From positions 4,099,453-4,163,452 of the forward strand of contig PSQN01000017.1 in NCBI GenBank assembly GCA_002989075.1: a stretch of 64,000 nucleotides of DNA, given 5' to 3'. The notes under the pieces are model-generated. The model was not told where the DNA came from, ran no database searches, and worked only from the letters and a program-made list of their open reading frames with translations. The position numbers were made by a program, and so were the translations under genes. Shown one piece after another: positions 1-10,910 of the stretch. The stretch is from Arthonia radiata (lineage: Eukaryota > Ascomycota > Arthoniomycetes > Arthoniales > Arthoniaceae). The first letter of the stretch is position 1; every line of letters starts with the position of its first letter.

Positions 1-73
1 TGGCAAGCAGAAGCACAGATTCAAGATTCCCCAAGGCAAACCGTACTCGATACCTGAGCCGGAACTTTTCAAC

Positions 74-1321
74 ATGCGACGGACAGAGATGCGAAACAGG
101 ATCAAGGGCAAGAGTGAGGACGAGATACCGAGGGCGACATGGTTCGCAAGTAGAGCAGGCGCGCCGCTGTTGTTGACCTTCGATGCCTTCGACACGCTGT
201 ACACGCCCAAGGAGCCGGTGCCTAGACAGTACGCGAAAATTGCGAGCAGATTTGGCTACAATGTCAGTGAAGAGGAGGTGGGAACACACTTCAAGAAGGC
301 ATTCAAGGCCGTCTCCGCAGAATATCCACACCAAGGCCAAGGCAAACTACACTATCGAGAGTGGTGGGCAAAAGTCATTGAGCAGACCTTTGAGCCCTTC
401 AAGATGTTCAGAAGGCCGTGGCCGGACTCTGATCTGACCGATAGACTTTATGAAAACTTCTCTTCCAGTCGAGGCTACAAGTTGTTCCCCGATGTGGAGG
501 AGCTACTCTCTCTCATTGGCACTTCGTGGCAAGCAAAGGACTGGCCTCCTAAGCGGACCATGCTGGGCATTTTATCGAATTCAGACCCTCGCCTGCGCGA
601 CATCATGACCTCTTTCAATCTAGCCATCCAACAGCCGAACACACTTTCGCTGTATCCACCTCGATATGCACCGGAGCATCGCAACGATGATGCTCAATTC
701 GGCCCTGCGCGATTCTCATTTGCGACATTATCCTACGAATGTGGTTATGAGAAGCCTGACGAGCGCATCTACGGTCAGGCGGTATTGGACGCACAGGCGG
801 TCTTAGATGACCTCGATCCATTTCAGCGACTCAACCGATCTGGCAGGTATTTGCTGAACAAAGTTCGTGAAGAATTCCAATTTATGCACGTCGGCGACAG
901 TCTCGAAAAAGACGTCCTGCCAGCTTTGCGGCGAGGTTGGGACGCAGTCCTGCTTGATCGATCCGCGACAGAGGCCGTAACTGAGCGTGAGCTCGCTGGC
1001 ACAGACCACAAGATCACGGTGATTAACAGTCTAATCTGCTTACCGCAAGTCGTCACGGAGGAGCGCTTGCAAGCGGGACTGGATGCACGTCTGGGGCGAG
1101 ACAGTCGATCATCCGAGAACAGCAGCGAGAATAGTGATCCGCTTTCAGATCTGTCCGAAATCCGTCGATTGAGGCGAGAAGGCCGTCAGCCTCGCCAAAG
1201 GTCAGATAAGCGGGGCAGGCGTGCAGCTCCGCAAGAAGATGCTGCGCCAACAGACACCGGGAGCATATACACCCATGGTCGGCAGGATGGCCATGGGGTG
1301 CGAGACCGGTCCGAAGGATGA
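74..1321 (+). CDS. HAD-like hydrolase (HDHD3-type), possibly 5' partial
   Basis: Predicted haloacid-dehalogenase-superfamily hydrolase of about 415 residues. The nucleophile motif is seen as LLLTFDAFDTLYTP near residue 35. A cap-domain stretch follows, then motif II around GILSNSDPR, a lysine in YECGYEKPDERIY, and the acidic motif HVGDSLEKDVLPALRRGWDA, which would bind Mg2+. This order matches the HDHD3/REG-2-like group, whose substrates are mostly unknown. The last 90 residues are low-complexity Ser/Arg/Glu and lie outside the fold. The frame is open to the left edge of the window with no stop (positions 2-73), so the true start may be upstream and ATG 74 is only the first one visible. No intron is needed. 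Confidence 0.8.
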   Translation: MRRTEMRNRIKGKSEDEIPRATWFASRAGAPLLLTFDAFDTLYTPKEPVPRQYAKIASRFGYNVSEEEVGTHFKKAFKAVSAEYPHQGQGKLHYREWWAKVIEQTFEPFKMFRRPWPDSDLTDRLYENFSSSRGYKLFPDVEELLSLIGTSWQAKDWPPKRTMLGILSNSDPRLRDIMTSFNLAIQQPNTLSLYPPRYAPEHRNDDAQFGPARFSFATLSYECGYEKPDERIYGQAVLDAQAVLDDLDPFQRLNRSGRYLLNKVREEFQFMHVGDSLEKDVLPALRRGWDAVLLDRSATEAVTERELAGTDHKITVINSLICLPQVVTEERLQAGLDARLGRDSRSSENSSENSDPLSDLSEIRRLRREGRQPRQRSDKRGRRAAPQEDAAPTDTGSIYTHGRQDGHGVRDRSEG

Positions 1322-2131
1322 CCAACTCGAATTGGTGCCCTGCAACAACCAAGAAGCACAACGCAGTAATAACTATTCCGTATAGGAGGATTGAGGTAAG
1401 AATAGAAATACATCCGCTACATGTCACTCCTCCAGGATTCACTATTGCCCACTCTGGGGAAAAGAGCACGGAGGCGGCTGTGTGGCTGGACCGGCCATAT
1501 ACAAGGTTTGTCAGCTGCCGCACCATTCGCAAGTTCCTGCGGGGGACGCCAGGCGATACCGCTTTAGGCCTAAGGTGGGGGCCGCGCATCTGCAGCTGTG
1601 CATCCAATTACCGGTCAGCCAGTGATCAGGTAACACAAGCCTGCCATCCCTTACGCCTCCTGGATTATTTCCCAGATCCGCCTATCAAGCCTGCAGTCTC
1701 CCAGTTGGTCAGGAGAAAGCGCGTACTGGACGCAAGATGAGTGGAGAGGAGCGTGCCATCAACGTGTTAAAAGTAGTAGCGGGTCTTGCATCCTGGCCGA
1801 TGGATCCGACTGGCAGCAAGACCACGGAGAGCAAACTGAACCGGATTGGTCTTGGCATCTGGTTGTTGTGCAAGCTTGTTGATCTGACCTGGTCACCGCC
1901 TCTCACTTATAATTCTTAGCTGTCGCCCCACAACCCACTATTCTAGACTCCTGCCAACCTGCTCAGCCATTCTCTTTGCTCTCCTGCCCACCCTCTTTTC
2001 TTTGCACTTACTGTTCCAACTGTCGTTCATTCCAGTGGTACTTCGAACATTGTCACGCTGATTAATTTCTGAACATAATCTTCAATTCACTAAACACAGC
2101 GGGCGTGCTCCGCCTCTAATTCAATAATCCG
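1322..2131. other. Intergenic region, promoter side of GH43 gene
   Basis: No convincing gene is seen. Short frames here lack codon bias. A TATA-like ACTTATAATTC lies near 1906-1916 and is followed by a pyrimidine-rich stretch (about 1925-2040), the usual look of a fungal core promoter and 5' leader ahead of the secreted GH43 gene. Confidence 0.5.
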
Positions 2132-4085
2132 ATGGCCAGCTCCAAGTCACTCCCTATCATCCTCGCTTCTCTCGCGCTGGTGCAAGCAATTCCCTTCAAT
2201 GGTCTCAACAGTCAATCCTTCAGCCAGCTCGTTGCTCGTCAGACTGCTCCCGACTTCACGCCCACAGCAGCCAACATTGGGGATTTCGCTGACCCCGCGT
2301 TGATCAATGTCGACAATACGTGGTACGCGTATTCGACTGAGTACCCACGCAACATAACCAACCCCATTGTCAACATCCCCATTGCGACCTCTCCCGACCT
2401 CATCTCATGGACCCGCACTGGCCAAGATGCTCTTCCCACCTTGCCCGCTTGGGTCAACACAACCGTGGTCCCCTATGACCCCGAGACCGCCGACGACATT
2501 GCCAACAACCGGACTGATCCGGGTGTTTGGGCGCCTGATGTCGCTGAGTGGGTACGTTTGTCGTCCCTTGTCCCATCTCCACGGTATTGGCTCAGCCGCA
2601 TGTCGTCTTTGACGAGTGCCCTTTTTATCGCTATTATGAATGCAAGGGTGCCTAATATACTGACAAATTTCAGATTCCCGGTCGTTGGACTATGCTTTTT
2701 GCAGGCTTTTCGAACAGTCAAGACAACCGCGCCGAGCATTGCATTGGCGTTGCAGCAGCCTCAAGCCGTAAGTGTAACCCAAGGCTTGATACTTCCATCT
2801 TGCCCATTGCCCAAGCGAAAGTGAGACTTTTTCGCAGCAATCGCTCGCTGAACGTTGCGAAGTGCAATGAGCAGTTGGCGGGGGCTACTTTTCAGGTTCA
2901 ATTGTGCTGACAAATTGTATAGCATCTGGACCGTTCACTCCACTTTCAGACTTGCCTTTGATATGCACAACATACGAGCAGGGCGGTGCAATTGAGTAAG
3001 TACTGTTGTCCACACAATCTGTTCTGAAGCCGCTTTATAGTCCAGAAGACAATGTACTGACGTTTTGACATCACAGCGCAGCGCACTTCCATGACCCTAA
3101 TACCGACCAGTACTGGGTCGTCTACAAGGTCGACAGTGGCTCTATCAACGCGGGCACCGCAGGCAGCATATGTGGCAACAATGCCGAGGGTTTCACACCG
3201 ACGCCGCTCATGCTTCAGCGTATCAATAATCCAGACCAGTTCATCACCGTTGACGAACCTATCACCCTGCTTACCAACGAGGGTGTTAGCGATGAAGGCG
3301 ACATCGAGGCGCCTGTCATTCTGTACATCCCACCCCAGCCTTCTGCACCGTCCGCGGTCCAGAAGCGTCAAGACGGTACAGTGTACGAGACTGTTAAAAC
3401 CACCATCTGCCCCGAAGAGCAGGCAGCTTCATCAGCAGCGGCTGCCGCCGCCTCTGGCTACCAGTCTGCTCCTGCCTACCCTACTGGCACAGTGGCACCA
3501 CCTCCAGGTGGCTCAGCTGTTCCCCCTCCACCACCTCCAGGCGGCTCTGCTGTCCCACCACCTCCAGGCGGCTCTGCTGTCCCACCACCTCCAGGCGGCT
3601 CCGCTGTCCCACCACCACCTCCAAGCGGTTCAGCTCCTGTCTCCTCAGGCCCATCAGCCACCGGTCCATCAACTACAGTACCCTCAGATTCGTCTTCTTC
3701 CGAGACTAGCTCGTCCATCTCCGCTCCTGCACCATCTGAGACTACCACCCCCGGCGGGACTTACGTCCTCGTCTTCTCGCCTGGTTGCTACGCCGATACT
3801 TCCTACGCCATCTCCTACGCAACTGCCGACAGTGTCACTGGCCCATACAACCGTGTGGCTCAGCGTCTGGCAGTCTCCGGCACCGCAGGCCTCACATCGC
3901 CGGGCGGCTTGACAGCCGTGGGCCCGGATCCAGCAGAGCGCATCGCAGTCTGGGACGGCGACCGCGCAACCGCCAGCATCGTCTATCACGCCGGTATGGC
4001 GTACCCGAACGGCACACGCGAGCTATACACTGGCACGCTGGTGTGGGATGGCACGGCATTGAGCATCGAGGGTGTGGGTGCATGA
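2132..4085 (+). CDS. Secreted glycoside hydrolase family 43 with proline-rich insert
   Basis: Four exons fit splice signals and phase: 2132-2551, 2674-2767, 2923-2995 and 3077-4085, giving about 531 residues. A signal peptide (MASSKSLPIILASLALVQA) indicates secretion. GH43 five-blade propeller features include GDFADPALI (catalytic base Asp), RTDPGVWAPDV, PGRWTMLFAGFS, GGAIDAAHFHD and the acid Glu in GDIEAPVILYI, then YVLVFSPGCYAD and SYATADSVTGPY. Family members act on arabinan, xylan or galactan side chains; the substrate here is not readable. Oddly, about 120 residues rich in Ala, Pro, Gly and Ser, with tandem PPPPGGSAV units, sit between the EAP strand and the next propeller strand (about residues 305-425). 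The reading frame is kept through the insert and no splice pair that removes it is obvious. Confidence 0.85.
3501..3640 (+). repeat. In-gene minisatellite coding PPPPGGSAV units
   Basis: Copies of a 27-33 bp unit begin at about 3501, 3534, 3561 and 3588, with a degenerate fifth near 3618. Each encodes P(3-6)GGSAV. All unit lengths are multiples of three, so copy-number change would not break the GH43 frame. Confidence 0.85.
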
Positions 4086-5144
4086 TTTTTTGACGTTTCA
4101 GTACGGGTGATTGTTGATATCAACGACGGGATTTTCGAGACTGCGGACGCATGTATGATTTGAAATGACACTGGGGAGAAATATGTGTCCACAGTGATGA
4201 TGTGCCTAGATGGCCTGGTAGCTAATGTCTATGTTACTACCCACAAACCTTTTTTCGCATCACCATTGCAAGCCTCCACTGCGTTCGCGTCTATGTGTCT
4301 TCATATGAATCGCACCAAACGTGAGATCTGCGCGCACCTCACACCAAAGCCCGAAAAAGCGGCGGAGCGGTCGCGCAGTGAAACATATAACAAGAAGATA
4401 GTGATACAGTCAGACGACCACAAAACCGTGCGATCCAGCTAGCTGCTTGGAAATGGCGGCTGTCGTTCATTCTCTTTGCAGTTCCGAGACAAGTGAATTG
4501 TTTGATATTGTGTTTGTCTTGCAACGGATCGCTTGGGGTTGCGCAGCTGGTCATAAGGGCGGAAAGGGAGCAGATGTGCGACAAAAAGGGCCTCATTTAG
4601 GGGTCTGATGTGTACAATGGGGGCTGATCAGTGACGTGTCGGGGCGCTACTCGGCTTTGGGGAAAGGGGGCTTGGCTCGGCGCGGATCCCCGACGTTGAC
4701 TCGCTGCCACCTTCAGGCTTCTGCAGACTGCGCTATTTGTGGATCGCTCGTTTGTACCAACTCCACCTTCACCACCTTCACCTTCACTGCCGACTGCCTC
4801 TCCACGCCTCTCGCTTTTCTCATCTACGTTCGCTGCTTTAATCTTTGTCGCTCTTTCGAAATTGAACACTCCAACCCCTTCATATGGCCACAGCGCGTTG
4901 TTCGTGGGCTTCCCTGCTACCTACACCTTCTGGCCACACAGCCTCATAAGACCTCTCTGCCATACGCTCTCGACCACCACCCGCTCATGAGCCGTCTTGC
5001 AGCAGTGGAACGTAATAACCTAATTCATCCGTTGCCGCTCGTGTGCCATTGAAATATCAAGCACACAGCTACCTTGGGCCTTGCTCCGCGCACACACGCA
5101 AGGGCCTCCGTGCCTGATCGCCTGGTGGCCATCCTGTCATCAAG
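4086..5144. other. Intergenic and 5' leader of rhomboid gene
   Basis: No gene is supported. The stretch holds a CT-rich part (4745-4990) typical of a fungal promoter or leader, and the motif TCATTTAGGGGTCT at 4593-4606, which recurs exactly in the TPI1 promoter. Confidence 0.5.
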
Positions 5145-6803
5145 ATGGCAAATCGCGACTACTACGACTATGGCAACGGGCATCAGCAAAGCTACGGATA
5201 CTCCAGTACCCAGCCACCTCCAAGCACATACTCGCCGGAAAGCCTGAACAAGGCACTACCCAACCGACCAGTCTCCCCACTGACTACCCAAGAAGCCGAT
5301 CCGTATGGCTTTCGCCAGGCTTTGAACCATACTACTTCTCAGAACTCTCCTTCATCGAGATCTTTTTCACGCAACGAATCAGATTCATACTACCGGACGT
5401 CTGACCATATCCCTCTCCAAAAGCAGCAGCCCAAGGCAGAAGAGGGCCACACCACATATCCACCAGGATACACCCTCGAACGACAAGAGTCTGACTCATA
5501 CCTGATCGCACAAGAAGAAGCACGTCCACGACGGGATAAGAAGAAGAAGCGATTCGACTGGGCGCACATACCATGGGTTGTGTACTTTTTGACGATCGTG
5601 CAGATTTGTGTCTTCATCGCTGAGCTGGTCAAGATGTCGAACCTCACGGGCTCGCCCATCATGACGAAGCCATACATCAACCCCATGATTGGACCGTCAC
5701 CGGACGTATTGATTAACATGGGCGCGAGATACGTGGCTTGCATGCGGAATCAAGCGGGTGTACAAAACGCTTCCGTCACGCTGTTCCAATGTCCAGGCGC
5801 AAGAATCGACAGCACGCCTAATTGCACACTCACAGACCTTTGTGGATTCAAGAGCACTTACCCGGTCCCAAACCCCAACCCGAATCTCTCAGGCGAAGCG
5901 GGTCTGGACCAGCAGCCTGCTCCAAATCAATGGTTTCGCTTCATCACGCCCATTTTCCTTCACGGTGGCTTCATTCACATTGCTAGCAACCTGCTACTAC
6001 AGCTGCTCATAGCTCGTGACATGGAGAAGGCGATAGGCTCCATACGATTTGCGCTTGTGTATTTCAGTGCCGGTATCTTCGGCTTTGTATTTGGAGGTAG
6101 CTACGCACAGTCAGGAATCGCGTCTACGTAAGTTTAGGCCTTACGAAATCTTCTTACCTTTGGCTGACACATGTACAGTGGCTGCTCAGGAAGTCTATTC
6201 GGCATCATCGGTCTTGTCTTCCTTGACCTCTTCTACACCTGGAGCGACCGTGACAGTCCCTGGTTCGACTTTATTACACTTCTGGTCACAGTCGTAATTC
6301 AGATCATCATAGGTCTATTACCTACCGGTCTCGACAATTTCTCTCATATTGGAGGCTTAATCGTCGGCCTCGTTCTGGGCGTCTGCCTCATGCACTCACC
6401 CAACTCCCTTCGGAAACACATCGGTGTCGACCCCATTTCCTTCAAGCGCTCTAAGAAAGCGCGCAGAAAGTCGCAGCCGATCGGCGCTACCATGGTGGTC
6501 TACGGCACGACAGGCACAGACGCTACGGGCTTCCTCAAGCATCCTGCGAACTTCTTCAAGGATCGCAAGCCACTCTGGTGGGTGTGGTGGCTGTTCCGTC
6601 TGGGCGCGCTCGTTGCGATCCTGGTCGGATTTATCCTCACGATCAAGAACTTCTATAACACGCATGAGTCGAACTGTCACTGGTGTCAGTACATGAGTTG
6701 CATCAACCACAACAATTGGTGCCAGAAGTACAATCTCGGCCAGCCGACGCAGACGACGAGTACGCCGTCGGGATCGAGCGGGCCGGCGCGGATGATGCTG
6801 TGA
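5145..6803 (+). CDS. Rhomboid intramembrane serine protease
   Basis: Exons 5145-6127 and 6179-6803 join across a 51-nt intron to give about 535 residues. The first 130 residues are a polar cytosolic tail rich in Tyr, Ser and Pro, ending in a basic RRDKKKKR stretch before the first membrane segment (IPWVVYFLTIVQICVFIAEL). The rhomboid core is clear: HGGFIHIASNLLLQ, the active-site serine in TGCSGSLFGIIG (the codon before this motif is split by the intron), and the catalytic histidine in FSHIGGLIVGLVLG. A last hydrophobic helix (FRLGALVAILVGFILTI) precedes a Cys-rich end. It should cleave membrane proteins in the secretory pathway or plasma membrane, since no mitochondrial presequence is seen. 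The family call is firm; the substrate is unknown. Confidence 0.93.
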
Positions 6804-7961
6804 GAGGGAGGTACTGAACAGGCGACTAGGAGGGCATAATAGCGAGACCACTGAAAACAAAAACACCGAGGACATTATTAGGACGGAGTAGCTCATCTCA
6901 AGCAGATGACATGGCATGACACGACTGTACCAACATAATAGCGACCGGCGCAGGTGCAGGTCTAACGGCTGACAGCATACCCCACAGTGAACAACAATTC
7001 CATCGAATATGACAATACAATTTCTTGTGCTCTTTCATAAAGGAGCTGCTGCGGCCATGGCCGGTACCGTGCCGCGCGACCTGCAGACCTCGTCCGCGAC
7101 TCAGCTTGTCCATTAGCTTCAGGAAAGCGTTTCCATACATTCAGAATGCGTAACCACATAACGTAAACATGCCGAGGAGCTGGCAGAAAGAAGTTTGATC
7201 CAGTCCAAGGGATTACTCTTCCCTCATTAGTGCTATTGGTGATAAGGATTAGTTCTATCGACGTCTCTCAATCTTACTTGCTTCTTCACGGTTCAGAAGG
7301 AGTCAAGGTTCACACTGAGCACTTCGCCCAGCACAGTTTCAATCGTCATATATCACAAGCCGAAGTGCAATTCTACTCCTCAGTTCTTGATCTCGCAAGC
7401 AGTAAAGAGTTCCTAGGACTTGGCAACAGCGCGGGCAGGCATGCTGGCGGGTCCGCTGCCTCTGCTACAGTCGGTCGCAGCGTGCCGACCTCGCCGTCAA
7501 CCTCGCTCACCCTCACCTCTTCCTCGCTCACCCTCACCTCTTCCTCGCTCACCCTCACCTCCTGGTCGCTCTCCCTTGACTCCTCCTCGCTCACCCCCAC
7601 CACCACTTCCTCCTCCATCTACTCTGCTCGTCCCCATTCTCCTCCTCCACACTGCCCTTCATTCCATCCTACCCCGCCCCATCCTTTCCTCTTCGAGCCC
7701 TATGACGGGCAATATAGCTTGACGCGCACAGTAGACATTGAGACAATGCATGGCGAAAGCCGCTGTTGTGTGCCTGGGCACACCACCCAACCACCACTCG
7801 GTATGATCTGCGCCTCTGGAACGTCCGTCAACGCCTCCAACATCCCCTGCTCAACCGCCAATCTCGCGGCAAACGCACGCACTCTCGCCACAATCGTCCC
7901 ACCCTTCTCATCCCGCCCACCGCCACCGCACCCTGCTCATCCTCGACCCACCAACAGCGCG
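6804..7961. other. Intergenic region between convergent genes
   Basis: Apart from the 21-bp repeat at 7506-7589, nothing is supported. A 247-codon plus-strand frame (7230-7973) is low-complexity Ser/Pro/Thr over the repeat and runs into the end of the opposite gene, so I do not call it. Confidence 0.45.
7506..7589. repeat. 21-bp tandem repeat, four copies
   Basis: The unit CTCACCCTCACCTCTTCCTCG occurs at 7506, 7527 and 7548 (3' end altered), with a weaker copy at 7569. It lies between convergent genes. The 21-bp length keeps frame on both strands and produces Ser/Thr/Leu-rich or Glu/Val/Ser-rich open frames, which I regard as by-products. Confidence 0.85.
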
Positions 7962-9662
7962 CTACCCCCATAGCCCCACCCGCGCCGCATCCGAGTACTC
8001 CTCCCACGTGTCCGCCACCGGCCCGCCCATCCCACTCGTCTTGTACCCCTTGAACTTCGTCTTTCCGCAGAACTCGACGTAGATGACGCCTTCGACGGCG
8101 ATCCCGGCGGCGTCGGAGAAATCCATGTGCCCTTTTTGATCCCGGCTGTTTTGGTACCGCCCTTCGTCGGTTTCGCTGCCGCGCCAGAGGAGGTGAACCC
8201 GGCGCGGATGGGTTGGTGGCGGCGCGTGGCGTTTGCGCTGGGTGGGTGGTGTGGGTGTGGGTGCCTGGGGTGTGTGAGTGAGAGACGCTTCGGATTTTTT
8301 GGTAGGTGCGTATGCGTGGGGATTATGTGTATTGATTTGGGGAGGGCATGTATGGCTTACTTGTTTGCGCTTTCTGGCCAGTGGCACTTGGGGTTTCGAT
8401 TTGTGATTACGCAGGAGGTCGTGGTTGACATCGAAGTCATGGTCTCCATTGGAGCTGTGGTCTTCATCGGAGTCGTGGTCTCCGTCAGAAGCGTCTTCCT
8501 GGTCAGAGACACCATTTGGATCGGATTGGTCGTCTTGCTCAGAATCGTCTTCTCGCTCAGAGCCATCGCTTTGGTCGTAGTAGACATCCTCCTCAGCATC
8601 TGGCTTGTGCGGAAGCTGAGCCGCCTGGGCCGCAAGATGCATCACGCCTTCTACAGCGCCAAAGTTGAACACTGCCATTAATTTCCCGAAATGCTTCTCA
8701 GCAACACGGAGACTGGCTTTGGTCTTGTCGGTGTCGAAACCGTGCTCAAGCATGGGGCATTCAATGATGTATGAGCCTCGACAATTCGACGCGTCCCAGT
8801 CCATCTCACTATGGGTGGCTGCACGCTTTGACTTGAAGACCTGATGCCGTCTCATCATTGCATTCCACGCTGCATCGAGTGCCTTCTTGTGCTGTAGCGC
8901 GACCCTTGCGTCAATTTGGGCGGCTGCTGCGAGGACTCTGGACTGACCCCAACCGATGACCAGGGTGCGGTCCACTCCTGAACCACCACTTGCGGTGAAG
9001 AGTCCCTGGACTATCTCGGCACGAGCATGGACTGCCGCGTGATTGACGCCTGACAGAGCCATGGGGCTGGGAGTCCTTGCAATGTCGGGCTTACCAGCCG
9101 CGTTGAGGAAGAACTCGCGCATGAACAGGTGCAAGTCGTAGTTCGCCTTCGCCGATGCAGTGCTTAACGCGTAGTATCGGTTCCGCTGCGCTGCTACCTT
9201 GTCGCTTTGCCACCGAGCGATCTCGTCTTTGTACTCATTGTAAAGCGGTGCATACTCCGCGCTAAGTTTTTCCTCCAACGCGGTGATGGGCGCAGGTACA
9301 GCGTCGCAAGCGCCGCGATCTGCAGCATCTTTGAGCGCGTTCTCGAGCTCGACTTTGGAAATGTTCTTCCTTCGGAGTGAGATGTCATAGAATTGTAGCT
9401 GTGCAAGTAGCCATTTCTCGGTCACCAAGGCCTTTGCAGCCGCTCGTGTTGCGTTCCGTTCACGCTGCTGGGGAACGGAGTCAGGGCGCAGTAGCTCTCG
9501 GAGTCTTGTTACAGAGACTCGAGAATGGCCATTGTAAGTGATGCTACCGTGCTTTATCTCGAAGCCGTGCGTTTTCTGGACCGGTGTAGTTGGGCGGGGC
9601 GGGTCCATCTTTACTGTGAGTTGCGTGTCCGATACTATCATGGACGGACGTTCATCCGTCAA
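7962..9662 (-). CDS. Hypothetical protein, acidic-linker type
   Basis: A 566-codon frame with no family I can name. The N-terminal 330 residues are mixed and helical (for example EKWLLAQLQFYDISLRRKN). An Asp/Ser/Glu-rich linker of about 60 residues (DQSDGSEREDDSEQDD and similar) follows, then a basic patch. The final 80 residues contain LLWRGSETDEG, KGHMDFSD and FKGYKTSG, a WRG-ETGEG pattern I associate with uncharacterised Dothideomycete proteins. The start is uncertain: Met codons at 9662, 9638 and 9608 are all possible. A likely intron lies at 8265-8360 (donor GTAAGC, acceptor CCCCAG, 96 nt); being divisible by three and stop-free, it can be read through or spliced without changing frame. 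Confidence 0.65.
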   Translation of the reverse strand: MTDERPSMIVSDTQLTVKMDPPRPTTPVQKTHGFEIKHGSITYNGHSRVSVTRLRELLRPDSVPQQRERNATRAAAKALVTEKWLLAQLQFYDISLRRKNISKVELENALKDAADRGACDAVPAPITALEEKLSAEYAPLYNEYKDEIARWQSDKVAAQRNRYYALSTASAKANYDLHLFMREFFLNAAGKPDIARTPSPMALSGVNHAAVHARAEIVQGLFTASGGSGVDRTLVIGWGQSRVLAAAAQIDARVALQHKKALDAAWNAMMRRHQVFKSKRAATHSEMDWDASNCRGSYIIECPMLEHGFDTDKTKASLRVAEKHFGKLMAVFNFGAVEGVMHLAAQAAQLPHKPDAEEDVYYDQSDGSEREDDSEQDDQSDPNGVSDQEDASDGDHDSDEDHSSNGDHDFDVNHDLLRNHKSKPQVPLARKRKQVSHTCPPQINTHNPHAYAPTKKSEASLTHTPQAPTPTPPTQRKRHAPPPTHPRRVHLLWRGSETDEGRYQNSRDQKGHMDFSDAAGIAVEGVIYVEFCGKTKFKGYKTSGMGGPVADTWEEYSDAARVGLWG

Positions 9663-10910
9663 GGATATAGTTTTAGCCCACAGTTTGAACCAACAGACGT
9701 CGCTATCCGGAATGTATGTGTGCTAACGAAAGCTTTGCAAAGTGGCTCAACTTCGCTCGCCGTGTTTGAAGAAAAGAGGTTGGGTATCAACCTCCATGTT
9801 CCCAAGCCTGACGGTAGGGGACCCCTGTGTGCTCTCGTCTTTCTGGACCCTGTTGCAGTAGACTTCAACAGCATCTCTTTTCATGAAATTGATATTGGTA
9901 GTCCGCGTGAGCATGCAAGTAGGATCGCTACTGCAGCGTCACTCCCCGACTGCGGAGGAAGCTAGTGCTAAACATGTAGATAAGTAGTTAAGCGTACAGT
10001 CTCTATAAGCGTACGCCTGCAGTCCTCTAGAAAGGCTGCCGGGATATATTACTTTCGAAGCTGACAGCTCTTGCCGCACATGTTCGTGAGTGGTGATGTG
10101 CTGAGATGCAATTGCTGGCAAGCGATCGGGATTTGTGACAGTGGAATCCGCAGACGGAAAGACCAACTTCTCCTGAGTGCTGAATCTGTGCCACTCACCC
10201 ACTACAAGACGATTGCCAGCAACACAGCTCACTAAATGATCCGAGCTTTTGTGGCTTCTTTTGCCCTTACTGTTCGCTTCTTTTCATCCCTCTGCTCGAC
10301 ATCATCTTCGGATGCACTGGCTGCACTTCCATTGCTCCAATCTCGGCTGCAGCGGTATGATAGATTCTGCCTCTGGATTGCGCTCCTGAATGTCTCGGGC
10401 TTTTGAAGCGATTCGGCAAGATGCAGCCGACGTCAAGCGAGACGCCTTGCATATAGCAACATTGTGGGTATGACAGATGCTGGCCGTGACACCTTGTCCG
10501 AAAGCTTGGCATTCAACATCCAATACATTGCTCGTGTCTTGACAGCCGTTGGGCTTGTGGACTAGAACATCCTGCTTGGTCCCTTGCATCTGCCCGAAAG
10601 CGGTCATGGTCTCGGTGAATGAGGTGGTGCATTCACCGCCGCTAGCACGGATATGCGCGCTCGACATGCATCAAAGGCGGATTAGGTATACATTCTTCGA
10701 GAGTCTTTCTAATGGAGCATTCATTCATTCGTATCATCAAACGTCTTCCTTGTTTCTGAAAAAGTCGATCCTCGTCCACAGTCACTCTCTTAAGCAGTCG
10801 TTTTCGCCCAGTTCTCGTAGGACAGTAGGACAGCGGCGACTTTTCGGTCACCTGCGTCTTGGGTACTTCATCGTCTGTTACCTGCATAAATCCCCTGTCA
10901 GGTCGTCAGC
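9663..10910. other. Intergenic region between divergent hypothetical and laccase genes
   Basis: Only the Cys-rich minus-strand fragment at 10302-10667 stands out. The part next to the laccase start carries a TATA-like GCATAAAT at about 10882-10889, close before ATG 10911. Confidence 0.4.
10302..10667 (-). pseudogene. Cys-rich coding-like fragment (possible small secreted protein relic)
   Basis: The minus strand from about 10640 to 10440 has strong C/G-ending codon bias and regular cysteines: GGECTTSFTETMTAFGQM, KPNGCQDTSNVLDVECQ and SICHTHNVAICKA. This resembles the mature part of a small secreted Cys-rich protein. No signal peptide can be joined upstream: the frame preceding ATG 10667 stops at once, and the neighbouring minus frame (10642-10887) is polar. 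A possible acceptor (GTGCTAG) lies just before GGEC. Past the AICKA motif the codon bias falls away. It may be an exon whose partner I cannot find, or a gene remnant. Confidence 0.3.

Noticed and set aside
1053-1607. 184-codon minus-strand frame
   Set aside because: Overlaps the conserved HAD-like gene and shows no domain; it is a shadow frame.
7230-7973. 247-codon plus-strand frame rich in Ser, Pro, Thr
   Set aside because: Low complexity produced by the 21-bp repeat, weak codon bias, and overlap with the end of a better gene on the other strand.
9525-9965. 146-codon plus-strand frame
   Set aside because: Overlaps the 5' end of the minus-strand hypothetical and has no motif; possible but unsupported.
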